From: Boseongicola sp.
Lineage (GTDB): Bacteria; Pseudomonadota; Alphaproteobacteria; Rhodobacterales; Rhodobacteraceae
Direction of reading: 5' to 3'
Assembly: GCA_014075275.1 (NCBI GenBank)
Contig: CP046179.1
Location: forward strand, 3,233,932 to 3,297,931
Length of the DNA: 64,000 bases
In this document: positions 47,674 to 56,583 of the stretch, piece by piece
Position numbering within the stretch: position 1 is the first letter of the stretch
How the letters are laid out: the number at the start of each line of letters is the position of its first letter
Program-made: the position numbers and the translations under genes
The notes under the pieces: model-generated
Database searches by the model: none
Seen by the model: only the letters and a program-made list of their open reading frames with translations
What the model was told of the DNA's origin: nothing

Positions 47674-47779
47674 GGAATTCCTTCCGGTTCAGGGGACCAA
47701 TGTCTCTCGCCAATTGTTCTTGGCTGTTCTTATCACATGTAGGTGACCAGCCCGAACGGGACGGGCTGGTCAAAGGATA

Positions 47780-48889
47780 TCACTTGTAGACGATGGGCCC
47801 GTTGGAAGGACCCCAGAAATCGGTCCAGTCATAAGTTGGGACGTTGTCGATATAGTTCGTCTTGAAGGCGGCTGCGTCATCCGGTGTGACGAAGATTGAC
47901 GGGCCGTTGAACTCGCGATGTTCGTTCGGCTCGTCCGACGGTTTAAAGTGTCCGGTCGCCGCGTGATAGGCGAGTGCAGCTGTAATCCCTCCGCCCCAGT
48001 GCGGGTTCGTGAATACAGTGGCAAGGATGTCTCCACGTGCGACAAGCTCAACAGCTTGTGGGTTGCCGTCATAAGACACGACCGGCATGCCTTCGATACC
48101 TTCGGCACGCAGCGCTTCGAGAACCCCATAGGCAATAGTGTCGTTGGCGCAGTGAACGCCGGTGATCTCGTCACCGTAGCGGGTCAGGAAAGAAGACATG
48201 ACCTGGTTGGCCTTTTGTGTATCCCAATCAGCGGGTTGTGCGTCCAGAAGTTCGACGTTTGAGTAATCCTTGAGCGCATTCTTGAGGCCGTTTAGACGTT
48301 CGATGGCCGGATTGTTCGATGCGATGCCACCCAGATGAACGACACCTCCCTTACCGCCCATCGCGTCCAGAAGGATGCGCGCGGTTTGTTCGGCGGGACC
48401 TTCGTCGGACCAGCTCATGTGGCTTACGTAGTTGTCGCCGAAGTCCCAGGGGTGCAGATCATCCGTCTTGTTCCACAAGGTCGAAACATATGCTCCGGCG
48501 GCGACGCAAGCCTCGACTACCGGACGGGCATTTGGTGCGTCATTGGTATCGATGGCAAGTGCGAGGTCGCCGTTTGTTTTCGATAGAAGCGCTTTTACGT
48601 CCGCCAGGGACTTCTCAGACGAACCTTCGTTGATGAGGTGCGTAAGGAAGTCCTTGGATTTGCCGAGACTTTCGACGAACGCTTCTCCGCCCGACACGAT
48701 CTCATTCCAGTAGGGGTTTGTGCGGTTTCGATATGACCAAGCGACTGCCGGGTCGGCGATTGCGGCGCGTGCCATGCCTGGCCCCATGAGCCCCACGGCG
48801 GCAACGCCGCCAAGGCCATAGGCCGATGCGAGCAGAAGATCTCGGCGATTAACCGTTTCCTGGTCGATGAATTTTTTGATGAACTACAT
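47780..48889 (-). pseudogene. Periplasmic sugar-binding protein, second copy, stop at codon 2
   Basis: A paralogue of the protein at 46588. A good start (ATG at 48887-48889, with GGGAGG 5 bases upstream) is followed at once by TAG at 48884-48886. The same frame then reads FIKKFIDQETVNRRDLLLAS, which aligns with MPFIKSHLD...SRRNFLLASA of the intact copy, so the TAG stands in for codon 2. The rest is a complete mature protein of the PBP1 type. The only other start is a GTG at 48796 inside the signal; it would remove the twin arginines and leave the protein in the cytosol. Confidence 0.85.
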
Positions 48890-48964
48890 TTGGTCCTCCC
48901 ATTTGATCCCCGTGTCGGGGGCGCTCCGATCTTGAAGCGCTACGGTATAAGTGTTCGATTCGAT

Positions 48965-48988
48965 AAGTAACGCACTAGTTAGTTACTT
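48965..48988. promoter_or_regulatory. Operator-like palindrome, site 6
   Basis: AACGCACTA-GT-TAGTTACTT (48969-48988) has a perfect right half-site, and an extra AAGTAAC half-site starts at 48965. It lies between the importer operon and the TetR gene and could serve both. Confidence 0.75.
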
Positions 48989-49095
48989 CCGATTTCTCTT
49001 TATTGTCAAGTCGGGTATAACGAATCAAAATCTGGTAATGATCCGGATACAGGCGACTGAATTTCAAAGCCTTGGAGGAAAGGGTAGGAAAAGGG

Positions 49096-49731
49096 ATGGC
49101 TAAGACCAAACAGAGGACAAGAGACGCCGATGCCACCAAGGCGCGAATCCTCGATGCTGCAAAGCAAGAGTTTGCGAAACTAGGGTTGGGCGGCGCGCGG
49201 GTCGATGAGATTGCTGACCGAGCAAAAGCCAATAAGAGAATGATCTACCATTATTTCGGAAGCAAAGAGGATCTCTTCAAGGTCGTCATGGAAGAAGCTT
49301 ACATCGGCATACGCGCCGCTGAGCAAGAACTGGAGCTGGAGAACATTCCTCCGCGTGATGCCCTGAAAAGGCTGGTTATTTTTACTTGGCAGTACTACCT
49401 AGAAAATCCCGAGTTCATTCGACTTGTTAACAGCGAAAACCTGCACCAGGCCCGGCATATTCAGGGATCGGACCGATTGCAGGATGTCAGTCGGAAATTT
49501 ACGGATATGGTTGGCGAAATCCTGAAGCGTGGCGAGGCAGATGGTGCATTCCGAAAAAACATCGATCCGATAAATCTAAACATCACAATTGCGGCGATTG
49601 GGTACTATTATTTGACCAATCGCTTCACTGGTTCGTTTTTGTTTGAACGGGATTTCATGGTGCCTGAGGCATTGGACGGCCGGCTTGAATTCAACATCGA
49701 GACGATTATGCGTTTGGTTGAATCTGAATAG
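49096..49731 (+). CDS. TetR-family transcriptional regulator
   Basis: This 211-aa protein has the TetR N-terminal HTH: TKARILDAAKQEFAKLG, then GARVDEIADRAKANKRMIYHYFGSKEDLF. The C-terminal domain is of the kind that binds small ligands. The ATG at 49096 has GGAAAAGGG just upstream. The gene is divergent from the importer operon and lies next to palindrome site 6. It is the only regulator within the island, so it is the best candidate to bind all six palindromes. The inducer is unknown. Confidence 0.88.
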   Translation: MAKTKQRTRDADATKARILDAAKQEFAKLGLGGARVDEIADRAKANKRMIYHYFGSKEDLFKVVMEEAYIGIRAAEQELELENIPPRDALKRLVIFTWQYYLENPEFIRLVNSENLHQARHIQGSDRLQDVSRKFTDMVGEILKRGEADGAFRKNIDPINLNITIAAIGYYYLTNRFTGSFLFERDFMVPEALDGRLEFNIETIMRLVESE

Positions 49732-50029
49732 CGGAGACTGAATTCAGCGCCTCGGAATCGTTGATTCGGTATTGCCAAAATTACGTTTATTGGGCGGAGT
49801 TGGGCAGATTTGTAAAGCTTCAGATGGGCAATGTCAGAATAAACCGCCGTGAGACGGGTTGGGGCGGTTGCATAGCATCGTCAAATGACCAAATCCAACC
49901 AATTTCACATTTAATGACGAGTCCAGAGATCATCCGTCTGGCAGTGATTTTGCATATTAGCTTCTCGCTGTAACTTTGATACGTTGAGGATCTTCTCCAC
50001 TAGCGTGGCATCGAAATCAGTCATTAGTC

Positions 50030-50399
50030 AGTCCGGTTTTGGTGGAACAGGTTTGGCCCGATGCTTGCGGGCGAGATTAAGAAACGTAGAATTCATGGAT
50101 TCCGGTCCAACAAGTGGAAGTGGTATCTGAACGCACCGGAACAACAAACCACCGGTCGCTGGGTGAACAATCGCGTGGAGAATTCGCACCTGCCATTTCA
50201 ACGACGAGAGCGGGCCATGCTGCGGTTTAGGTAGATGCGTTGCTTACAGAAATTCGCTTCCTTCCACACCACGGTCTACAATAATTTCAACCAAAATCGG
50301 TTACTTTCTAGCCGAAACACTTTTAAGCTGAACCGAACCACCGTTTTTGCCGAATGGCACAACCTTTGCGGCGCACAACGGACAGTCATATTGCCGTAG
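50030..50399 (+). pseudogene. IS6-family transposase remnant
   Basis: One frame reads VRFWWNRFGPMLAGEIKKRR, then SNKWKWYLN. It jumps to GRWVNNRVENSHLPFQRRER, then AMLRFR, a TAG, then MRCLQKFASF and FNQNRYL/LSRNTFKLNRT-like sequence. These are the N- and C-terminal parts of an IS6-type DDE transposase, with the catalytic core deleted in frame and a stop in the C-terminal part. It is an inactive relic that marks the end of the catabolic island. Confidence 0.75.
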
Positions 50400-50507
50400 C
50401 AGAAACTGGTTCGCATCGGTCTGACGCCACCGCCACCTCAAAGCAATCACTCAGATTTTTGCCCAGAGCGCTTTCCAAACTGTATCAAACATCTGCTCAG
50501 CGCATGG

Positions 50508-51278
50508 TCAAAGGGTGACCACCTTGACGGGTGAGCTTAGCCCCTTCAAGTCCAGTGATTGGGCATTTTCCGTTGAAATGTTAGCCGCTGACGCCAATGC
50601 ATCTGAAGCCAGCGCCTGACCACCATCGGCAACTGACGCAAGTCGGGCCGTCACATTCACCGAGTGTCCAAAGATAGAGATGTCACGGAATGTGCCTTTC
50701 CCTGCATCGACGGTTCCAATGTACACTGGCCCGGTGTGCAATCCTGTGCCGGCTGGTACCTCACTATTGCCAGCAAACGCTGCTCCCAGGGCTTTGGCTG
50801 CAGCGACTGCTTTTTTTGCATGATCCGGACCGGAAAACCCGGGCGGCCAGACTGCAACCACGCAATCACCATAGAACGCCATCACAAACCCATCGTTTTT
50901 GGTGATGACGTCCGTGGCGCGTTTCAGGAATGTGTTAATCCGTTTCCCGACATATTCGGCGGAAGAACTTTCCGCAGTGCCGACAGAGTTGCGAACGTCG
51001 ACATAAAGGATAGACATGTCGACTTCGGCTCCACCCGGAAACGCGTCTAAAAAGCCATCGCAGGCATTGCAGTAATGCGGGTTGCGTGAAGATGGGGCTT
51101 TGCCGCGTTTGGACATGATCCATCCGCCAATTCCGCCAAAGGGGACCAGACACATGCGGCAACGTGGTGCCGAGGGCAGCATCTTGTGCATTCGATGCTG
51201 TTTTTGCAAATCAGGATGCCCGGGACCGAACACCGTTGCCCAAAGTTCGGTATTGCCTTCGGTTTGCTCGTAACTCAT
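50508..51278 (-). CDS. Class III adenylate/guanylate cyclase domain protein
   Basis: A 256-aa soluble protein. The N-terminal 90 residues contain two CxxC pairs (CRMCLVPFGG and YCNACDGFL), a possible zinc site. The rest is a class III cyclase domain: DMSILYVDVRNSVG with the metal-binding Asp residues, MAFYGDCVVAVWPPGF, and HTGPVYIGTVD, then FGHSVNVTARLAS. It probably makes cAMP or cGMP. It starts in an ATGA overlap with the gene upstream, as the last gene of the PLP decarboxylase operon. A Crp-type regulator lies close by. Confidence 0.82.
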   Translation of the reverse strand: MSYEQTEGNTELWATVFGPGHPDLQKQHRMHKMLPSAPRCRMCLVPFGGIGGWIMSKRGKAPSSRNPHYCNACDGFLDAFPGGAEVDMSILYVDVRNSVGTAESSSAEYVGKRINTFLKRATDVITKNDGFVMAFYGDCVVAVWPPGFSGPDHAKKAVAAAKALGAAFAGNSEVPAGTGLHTGPVYIGTVDAGKGTFRDISIFGHSVNVTARLASVADGGQALASDALASAANISTENAQSLDLKGLSSPVKVVTL

Positions 51279-52225
51279 GGAGCGGATCCCCAATATTTCT
51301 TCGGCATGGGGAAGATGCCGAACACGTCGTAATCTGTGTTAGGGATCCGGTCGGGAGTGTTTATCACAGCAGTGCAATACATGAAAGTCGAGCCCGCTGT
51401 GATGGCGCGTGCGGGTGTGATGCCGCGATAAAGAGCACTGTAACTTTGACCCTTAGTCAAAGGCGGTTCTGGCGGAATGGTAATGTCGCCGGTATCGAGA
51501 TCTCGAACATGGATGGACGGAATGGTGATGACGGTTCCTGCGGTTAGCAATGTGTCTTCAAGCCAATCAACTGGTGTCACCGGGTCTGGATCGTGGCCTG
51601 GGTCAGGGCTTGGTGGAATTGCCAGTGATCCGACGAAATCAACATCGGGACCAAACGAACGTGTTTCAAATTCCGAGCTGGAAAGCATCGCGATCTGTTT
51701 GTTTGTGATATGAGCTTCGCTGCCTTCACCCCAAAGGAAATAGGTAGCAAAATCAGGCAGTTCTTCGTGATGTGCGTAGGGTCGAAATAGCACGATCCGT
51801 TCAACTGTTACGGTGACATCCGTGATTGCCGGAATTGCCCGATCGCATTTCCATGGGAAGAAATGCGGTGGCATTTGGTCTGGCGGTGGAAAAGGTCGCA
51901 TGCCGACAAAGATATTGCCGCGCAGTTCTTTCTTGGATCCATCCGCATTTCCTGCGGCGACAGAGGGGATGGAAAACCAATCGGCTTTGCCGTCGCTGTT
52001 GCAGAAGAACAGAGCCTCGTCCGGATATTCTTTTCGCAGATCGCGGAGCGCATCGTCCTTGCCATTTAATGTAATCTTGAAGATCAGCTGATACTTGTGC
52101 AGTTCACAGTGAAACTGCGCCATATGAACCGCGAAATGAGTTTTATCGCCGACCAGAACGAAGGCGTGCTGGTGGGGAATGTTTTTGACATCGGGTTCCG
52201 GCATATGCGGCTTCATGTGGACCAT
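51275..52225 (-). CDS. Unknown protein between decarboxylase and cyclase
   Basis: A 316-aa protein that I cannot place in a family. It is His-rich at the start (HMKPHMPEPDVKNIPHQHAF), has no signal peptide or membrane segment, and is proline-rich in the middle (IPPSPDPGHDPDPVTPVDWL). The strand-rich pattern and lack of catalytic motifs suggest a binding or structural protein. It begins 3 bases after the decarboxylase stop and overlaps the cyclase gene, so the three work together. It may be specific to this locus. Confidence 0.55.
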   Translation of the reverse strand: MVHMKPHMPEPDVKNIPHQHAFVLVGDKTHFAVHMAQFHCELHKYQLIFKITLNGKDDALRDLRKEYPDEALFFCNSDGKADWFSIPSVAAGNADGSKKELRGNIFVGMRPFPPPDQMPPHFFPWKCDRAIPAITDVTVTVERIVLFRPYAHHEELPDFATYFLWGEGSEAHITNKQIAMLSSSEFETRSFGPDVDFVGSLAIPPSPDPGHDPDPVTPVDWLEDTLLTAGTVITIPSIHVRDLDTGDITIPPEPPLTKGQSYSALYRGITPARAITAGSTFMYCTAVINTPDRIPNTDYDVFGIFPMPKKYWGSAP

Positions 52226-52228
52226 TGT

Positions 52229-54406
52229 TCAGCTCTTCTTTGGGGGCAGTGGTGTCAAACCGTGCCTGTGAACGATTTTTTCGACAGCTTCTTCGACAAC
52301 GTCGCGAAGGGTGTCCCGCAAGTTGGGAATAAAGTTGCCTCGAGCGGTGTTGCTTATCCATGGATTTTGCATGGTCGAAATCAAGAATCCGACGTTTACC
52401 CCAGCGACTGGCGTTGCACCGGCGCGCTGAACGAAATGATCGCAGAACTCTTGCCCATGCATTTTGGGACTAAAGCTGTGCTCCGTCAAAAACAGCCGTT
52501 GAATAGGGACATGATAGTTTGGATTTTCTTGGATGCTGCAAGAGTCGAAGATCATCTTATTAAGCTCATTCATCCAAGCCAGATTTGTGTTCAATCCTTC
52601 CGCGGAGCGAAAGTTGAAAGCATAGCTGAACACCGTCAAATCCGGTCCCAGTTCATCAAAAAGCTCTTTTAGTTCAGGATCATCCCGAAGATTCTGCTCT
52701 AGCACATTGTTGTTCAGGCCAACGATTTTTTCGTCGATCAAGGAGCGCTGTTCGGCGATTTCAACCGGAGTCTTGCCAGCCCTTTCGGCTGGCAAAGGCT
52801 TAAATGGCGTTACTTGGAACGTGTCGTTCCTGTCGGCCATTGTAACAATGGCTGCATAGAACCGTTTTGCGTTAAACAGGCAGCGGCCTAGCAGATCGCC
52901 GTAGCCCATTTGGTTGGTCGGGATCGACTGATGCGATAGATAAACGGCTGTCGACGACGCACCAGGGCTTGACCCCGCAAGCGCGCATGCGCCCATCGTT
53001 CGAGCATCGCCGCCGTGATAAACGATATCGGCAACGACAGTGATCATACCCGGCATAGCGCCATTGCGATAACAAAGAGCGCCTGCAGGGTAGGGGATAA
53101 AGCCTGCCTTGTGAGGATCAACTGTGATTGTATCTGCACCGCCCAATGCCCGGAATTGACGTTCGACATAATCACTCATCGGGGCCAACGGACTGGTTGC
53201 GCCAAATGGGCCGACATTCGCCGGGCGCAGAATTGAGGCGAAGTAACCACCCCAGGCCGCATCTGCGTGGACAGCAAAATCTAATCCCTGGTCCCGGTAT
53301 TCCTCGCGGATTTCCAGAATCTCAGCTATGGGATCAACGGCGCTTTCTGTAGTCGTGCCCATGACTGCAACCACCATCAATACCGGGCGTTTCTCCGAGA
53401 GGCATTCACTAAGGGTGTTGCGCAGCGAAATCATATCCATGCGTCCGTCATTATCGACGGCCACAGGGATCATTTGGTTCATCCCTATGCCAAGTATGCT
53501 GGTCGCGCGTTGCCAAGAATAGTGCGCGGTGGCGGGAACCAAAACGACGGGCGTTGGTGTTCTGGACTGGGCCGTCCTGAAGAAATCCATCAAACCCGTT
53601 GTTTGCACGGAGAAATCTTCCAACGCCGCCGCCACCGTTTCTGATGGAATGCCTGCCGCTCCAGTAAGGCGTTTTGGCAGCGCCAACATCTCGTCCACCG
53701 CGATATTTATCAGCTCCCACTCTGACAACTGGACGATGGGCGCGCGACGACCATCGCAGGTTTTGACCGTTAGTGCGCGAGCTTTCTCAAACGCCTCGTT
53801 GGTACGAATGGCATGAGCCAATGCGACCGCTTGAAAACGTAGATTCCTGGCTGCCCATGCAGCTTCGACATTTGCGATGGTTCCACCAGCGGCAATGTGC
53901 CCCCAGGGCTTAGGATCAGAGGTTGTGTCGTACCCCAGCATCTCGCAAAGTTGCTGACCGACAACATACTCGATTGCCGTTGTGACAGGCGAGGCTTCGG
54001 CGGCCGCCTGGTTCTGGTTGTGCAACAAGCCTGCCAAATAACCTACAATGCCCGGCAGGGTGATGTCCCAATACATATGCGATTGGTTGCGGAAACTGGA
54101 AAGCGGGATCGACCCTTTGAGTTTGTCGTTTAGGTCGCGCAGTGCCGACCGCATCTTTTCGCTGGAATTGGCAAAGTCTGCGTTGCGGTCTTCTGCATAA
54201 AGAAAATCCGGGTCGTCCGGTTCATAGGCGCGTCGGTTCTTAACGTGGCCAGCAAGTGCTTCTGTCAACAATTCTTGCAAAAGCTCGGCATTTTCTGCAT
54301 TTCCGCCCAGAAACCATGCTTCAGAGCCCACCGGGCGAGGCTCGGCGTTGGATAGGTCTTGAACTATGCCTTCAAGCGCGTTGGGCCGGGGATATTTGCG
54401 TGTCAT
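52229..54406 (-). CDS. PLP-dependent decarboxylase, group II
   Basis: A 725-aa protein of the group II (aromatic-L-amino-acid/glutamate decarboxylase) fold, longer than the usual 470-620. It has GGTIANVEAAWAARN, HADAAWGGYF with the Asp that binds the PLP ring nitrogen, and TVDPHKAGFIPYPAGA with the PLP-binding Lys. N- and C-terminal extensions account for the extra length. It heads the operon with the unknown protein and the cyclase. The substrate is an amino acid, possibly aromatic or acidic, but this is not proven. Confidence 0.85.
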   Translation of the reverse strand: MTRKYPRPNALEGIVQDLSNAEPRPVGSEAWFLGGNAENAELLQELLTEALAGHVKNRRAYEPDDPDFLYAEDRNADFANSSEKMRSALRDLNDKLKGSIPLSSFRNQSHMYWDITLPGIVGYLAGLLHNQNQAAAEASPVTTAIEYVVGQQLCEMLGYDTTSDPKPWGHIAAGGTIANVEAAWAARNLRFQAVALAHAIRTNEAFEKARALTVKTCDGRRAPIVQLSEWELINIAVDEMLALPKRLTGAAGIPSETVAAALEDFSVQTTGLMDFFRTAQSRTPTPVVLVPATAHYSWQRATSILGIGMNQMIPVAVDNDGRMDMISLRNTLSECLSEKRPVLMVVAVMGTTTESAVDPIAEILEIREEYRDQGLDFAVHADAAWGGYFASILRPANVGPFGATSPLAPMSDYVERQFRALGGADTITVDPHKAGFIPYPAGALCYRNGAMPGMITVVADIVYHGGDARTMGACALAGSSPGASSTAVYLSHQSIPTNQMGYGDLLGRCLFNAKRFYAAIVTMADRNDTFQVTPFKPLPAERAGKTPVEIAEQRSLIDEKIVGLNNNVLEQNLRDDPELKELFDELGPDLTVFSYAFNFRSAEGLNTNLAWMNELNKMIFDSCSIQENPNYHVPIQRLFLTEHSFSPKMHGQEFCDHFVQRAGATPVAGVNVGFLISTMQNPWISNTARGNFIPNLRDTLRDVVEEAVEKIVHRHGLTPLPPKKS

Positions 54407-54577
54407 TCCATTCCTAGAACTAATAAGAATCAGCGCTTTACGGCATTACCTGCAGCTTTTCTGCTGATACTTTAGTGAAGCGATGGGCCTTGGTCTATAT
54501 CTCTGTCTTGCACACTTAATTTGACGCAAACATGGAAGTAACTTGACCAAAGGTCGGTGCAGCTTCGATATGTGCCC

Positions 54578-55273
54578 ATGAATATTCGAAATATCAAAGA
54601 TATCATGCAAGACAGTGTTCTGGCTGCGTCGATGGATCTAGCCGACTGTCGGGCGCTGTTTGCTGATGCGCGGCGAAGAACATTTGATCCTGGCCAGATG
54701 ATTTTTGCTGAAGGTGAACCTGGAAACATGGTCATGTTGATCGAGACCGGTCGGGTTGAGGTTTCTGTGACATCGGCGTCTGGCCGCAAGTCAGTTCTTG
54801 CACATATGGGTCCCAGTGAACTTTTGGGCGAGATCGCTGCTTTGGATGGCGGAGCACGCAGTGCAGATGCTATCGCGGCTGGTACCGTCTCCGGGCTTGT
54901 ATTATCCCGCCAGAACCTGCTCGCATTTGTGGCAGAGCGGCCGAATGTGGCCCAGGCAATTATCACCGAGCTTTGCCGGAAAGTTCGCAATGCTTCAGAT
55001 ATGTTTGCCACCCAATCCGTTACGGAAGGCGGGCCGCGATTGGCGCGCGCACTTTTGCAATTATTTGATCGGTGGGGCGAAACTGGACCGGACGGGGTAG
55101 AACACTTGAAAGAACGTTTCTCGCAGGGAGAGATTGGTGAATTCAGCGGTTTGGCCAGAGAGAATGTGAATCGACACATCAAGACCTGGGTGAAGCAGGG
55201 GTATCTACGTTCGGAAAGTCGCCAATTGGTATTGTCGGATCGTGAGGCACTGGAAGACATGATCGGCAACTGA
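54578..55273 (+). CDS. Crp/Fnr-family transcriptional regulator
   Basis: A 231-aa protein. The N-terminal cyclic-nucleotide-binding-like domain shows FAEGEPGNMVMLIETGRVEV and LGEIAALDGGARSADAIA. The C-terminal HTH is FSQGEIGEFSGLARENVNRH. No cysteine cluster of the Fnr type is seen, so cAMP or another nucleotide is the more likely signal. It is divergent from the decarboxylase-cyclase operon and convergent with the P-47-like operon. Two perfect TGTGA-N6-TCACA sites lie within 6 kb. Confidence 0.85.
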   Translation: MNIRNIKDIMQDSVLAASMDLADCRALFADARRRTFDPGQMIFAEGEPGNMVMLIETGRVEVSVTSASGRKSVLAHMGPSELLGEIAALDGGARSADAIAAGTVSGLVLSRQNLLAFVAERPNVAQAIITELCRKVRNASDMFATQSVTEGGPRLARALLQLFDRWGETGPDGVEHLKERFSQGEIGEFSGLARENVNRHIKTWVKQGYLRSESRQLVLSDREALEDMIGN

Positions 55274-55341
55274 GGCAGCATGTTAGACTGCGAGTGACCC
55301 GTGAAAGTCGGTTGGTCAAAGTCAGCAATATATTCCATTCC

Positions 55342-56583
55342 TTAGACCGGACGGGTGTCCGTGATGACAAAGGCACCATCCATGACCCCGTGACCGACCG
55401 CGAAATCGCGCACACCGGACCATCCGGTAGCTTCGACAGTCGGTGTTGCGATCTTTTGCATTCCCAGGGCAAGGCCCTTTGTCAGCTTAGAAATAGCCTT
55501 CCCATTCAGCAGTACGATCAGCCGGATCAACCAACCAATAAGGATTTCTGAAACGATACCCATCGAAACTTCGTGGCGTTCTTTTGGGCTTGGATCGGAT
55601 TTGAAGGTCATTGTTTGGGTTTTTTTGTCGAAATGAAACTTCATTGAGGCCTGGTACCAACTGGTCAGCACGGCGCCCAGTGGCAGATCTGCCGTTGTCA
55701 CTGCTTGAATGGAAAGGGCTTTTTGCGCTGCAGCGATACGAAGCCCTTTTATTATGGGTTCCACCGTCCAAATACCTTTTCGTTGCTTACCAAGGATTAT
55801 GTGTCTGGCGTTGTGCACCGCACCACTTTTCAGAGTGAACTTTGACTTTGGTCGGAAGTCACTTTGCACGACCGGCAAGAGCAAGCGTTCGTTGAAGAAC
55901 CTGCTTGAGAACGCCAAATAGGCACCCCCCTTCGTTGCGATCAGCTTTGGATCGATGTTTCGCAAAGGTTTGACTTTGTTGGACAACGCACCTGCGATTG
56001 CCAGATAGTGACGATCGTCCGCTGTGGCTATGTTGGCCCAATCGTGGTGCGGCATGTCAAAAACAGCGCCTTGGGTGGAGCCTCGCGTTTTGACCGAGGC
56101 AAAGACATAACTCACATCTGCGGCATGGGCAGACAGGCAGGCGGCGGCAGCAGTCTTCAGGATTTGCTTGTGGGCAGCACTCATCGTCTCGGCAGGATCT
56201 TCAATATCCAATCCGATAACGCCGTCGCCGGCCTTCGCACTTTCTTCGAAATCAAAGCGAAGTTCCTGACTGCCGGGATTATCCTTCATCGGCAACATCG
56301 ATAGCGAAAGTCTGGCCAACAGAGTGACGCCAGATATCTTCAATGGACGTCGATGGCCGGGGATGCCTTTGAGGGTTGCGTTTTCAATTGGAATTGCCAC
56401 TTCCAAAAGCGAGACTGAACCGCCCGGTCGGATGGACCAGATGCCAAATTTTCCAGTCAGATGCAGGGGGTCACCATCATAATCGAACGTAGTGATCAGC
56501 TGATTATGGCGCGCAGCCATAGCCTTGTTGACCAATGTCACATCCGCAATCGTCAGCAGATCCCATCCCTCAAGCGACAACAT
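55342..56583 (-). CDS. TULIP/P-47-like protein, third copy
   Basis: A 413-aa protein starting MLSLEGWDLLTIADVTLVNKA, the GWD...VN start typical of clostridial P-47/TULIP-like proteins. The middle has GKFGIWSIRPGGSVSLLEVAIP, and SYVFASV matches HVFATV in the other copies. It has no signal peptide. A hydrophobic C-terminal stretch (IVSEILIGWLIRLIVLLNGKA) resembles the membrane-like segment of its paralogues. It overlaps the upstream copy by 14 bases. P-47 and related proteins have a lipid-binding-like fold and accompany secreted toxins in clostridia. The function here is unknown. Confidence 0.7.
   Translation of the reverse strand: MLSLEGWDLLTIADVTLVNKAMAARHNQLITTFDYDGDPLHLTGKFGIWSIRPGGSVSLLEVAIPIENATLKGIPGHRRPLKISGVTLLARLSLSMLPMKDNPGSQELRFDFEESAKAGDGVIGLDIEDPAETMSAAHKQILKTAAAACLSAHAADVSYVFASVKTRGSTQGAVFDMPHHDWANIATADDRHYLAIAGALSNKVKPLRNIDPKLIATKGGAYLAFSSRFFNERLLLPVVQSDFRPKSKFTLKSGAVHNARHIILGKQRKGIWTVEPIIKGLRIAAAQKALSIQAVTTADLPLGAVLTSWYQASMKFHFDKKTQTMTFKSDPSPKERHEVSMGIVSEILIGWLIRLIVLLNGKAISKLTKGLALGMQKIATPTVEATGWSGVRDFAVGHGVMDGAFVITDTRPV

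Noticed and set aside
54472-55338. 288-codon minus-strand frame over the Crp/Fnr gene
   Set aside because: It is the shadow of the Crp/Fnr gene, which has clear nucleotide-binding and HTH motifs.
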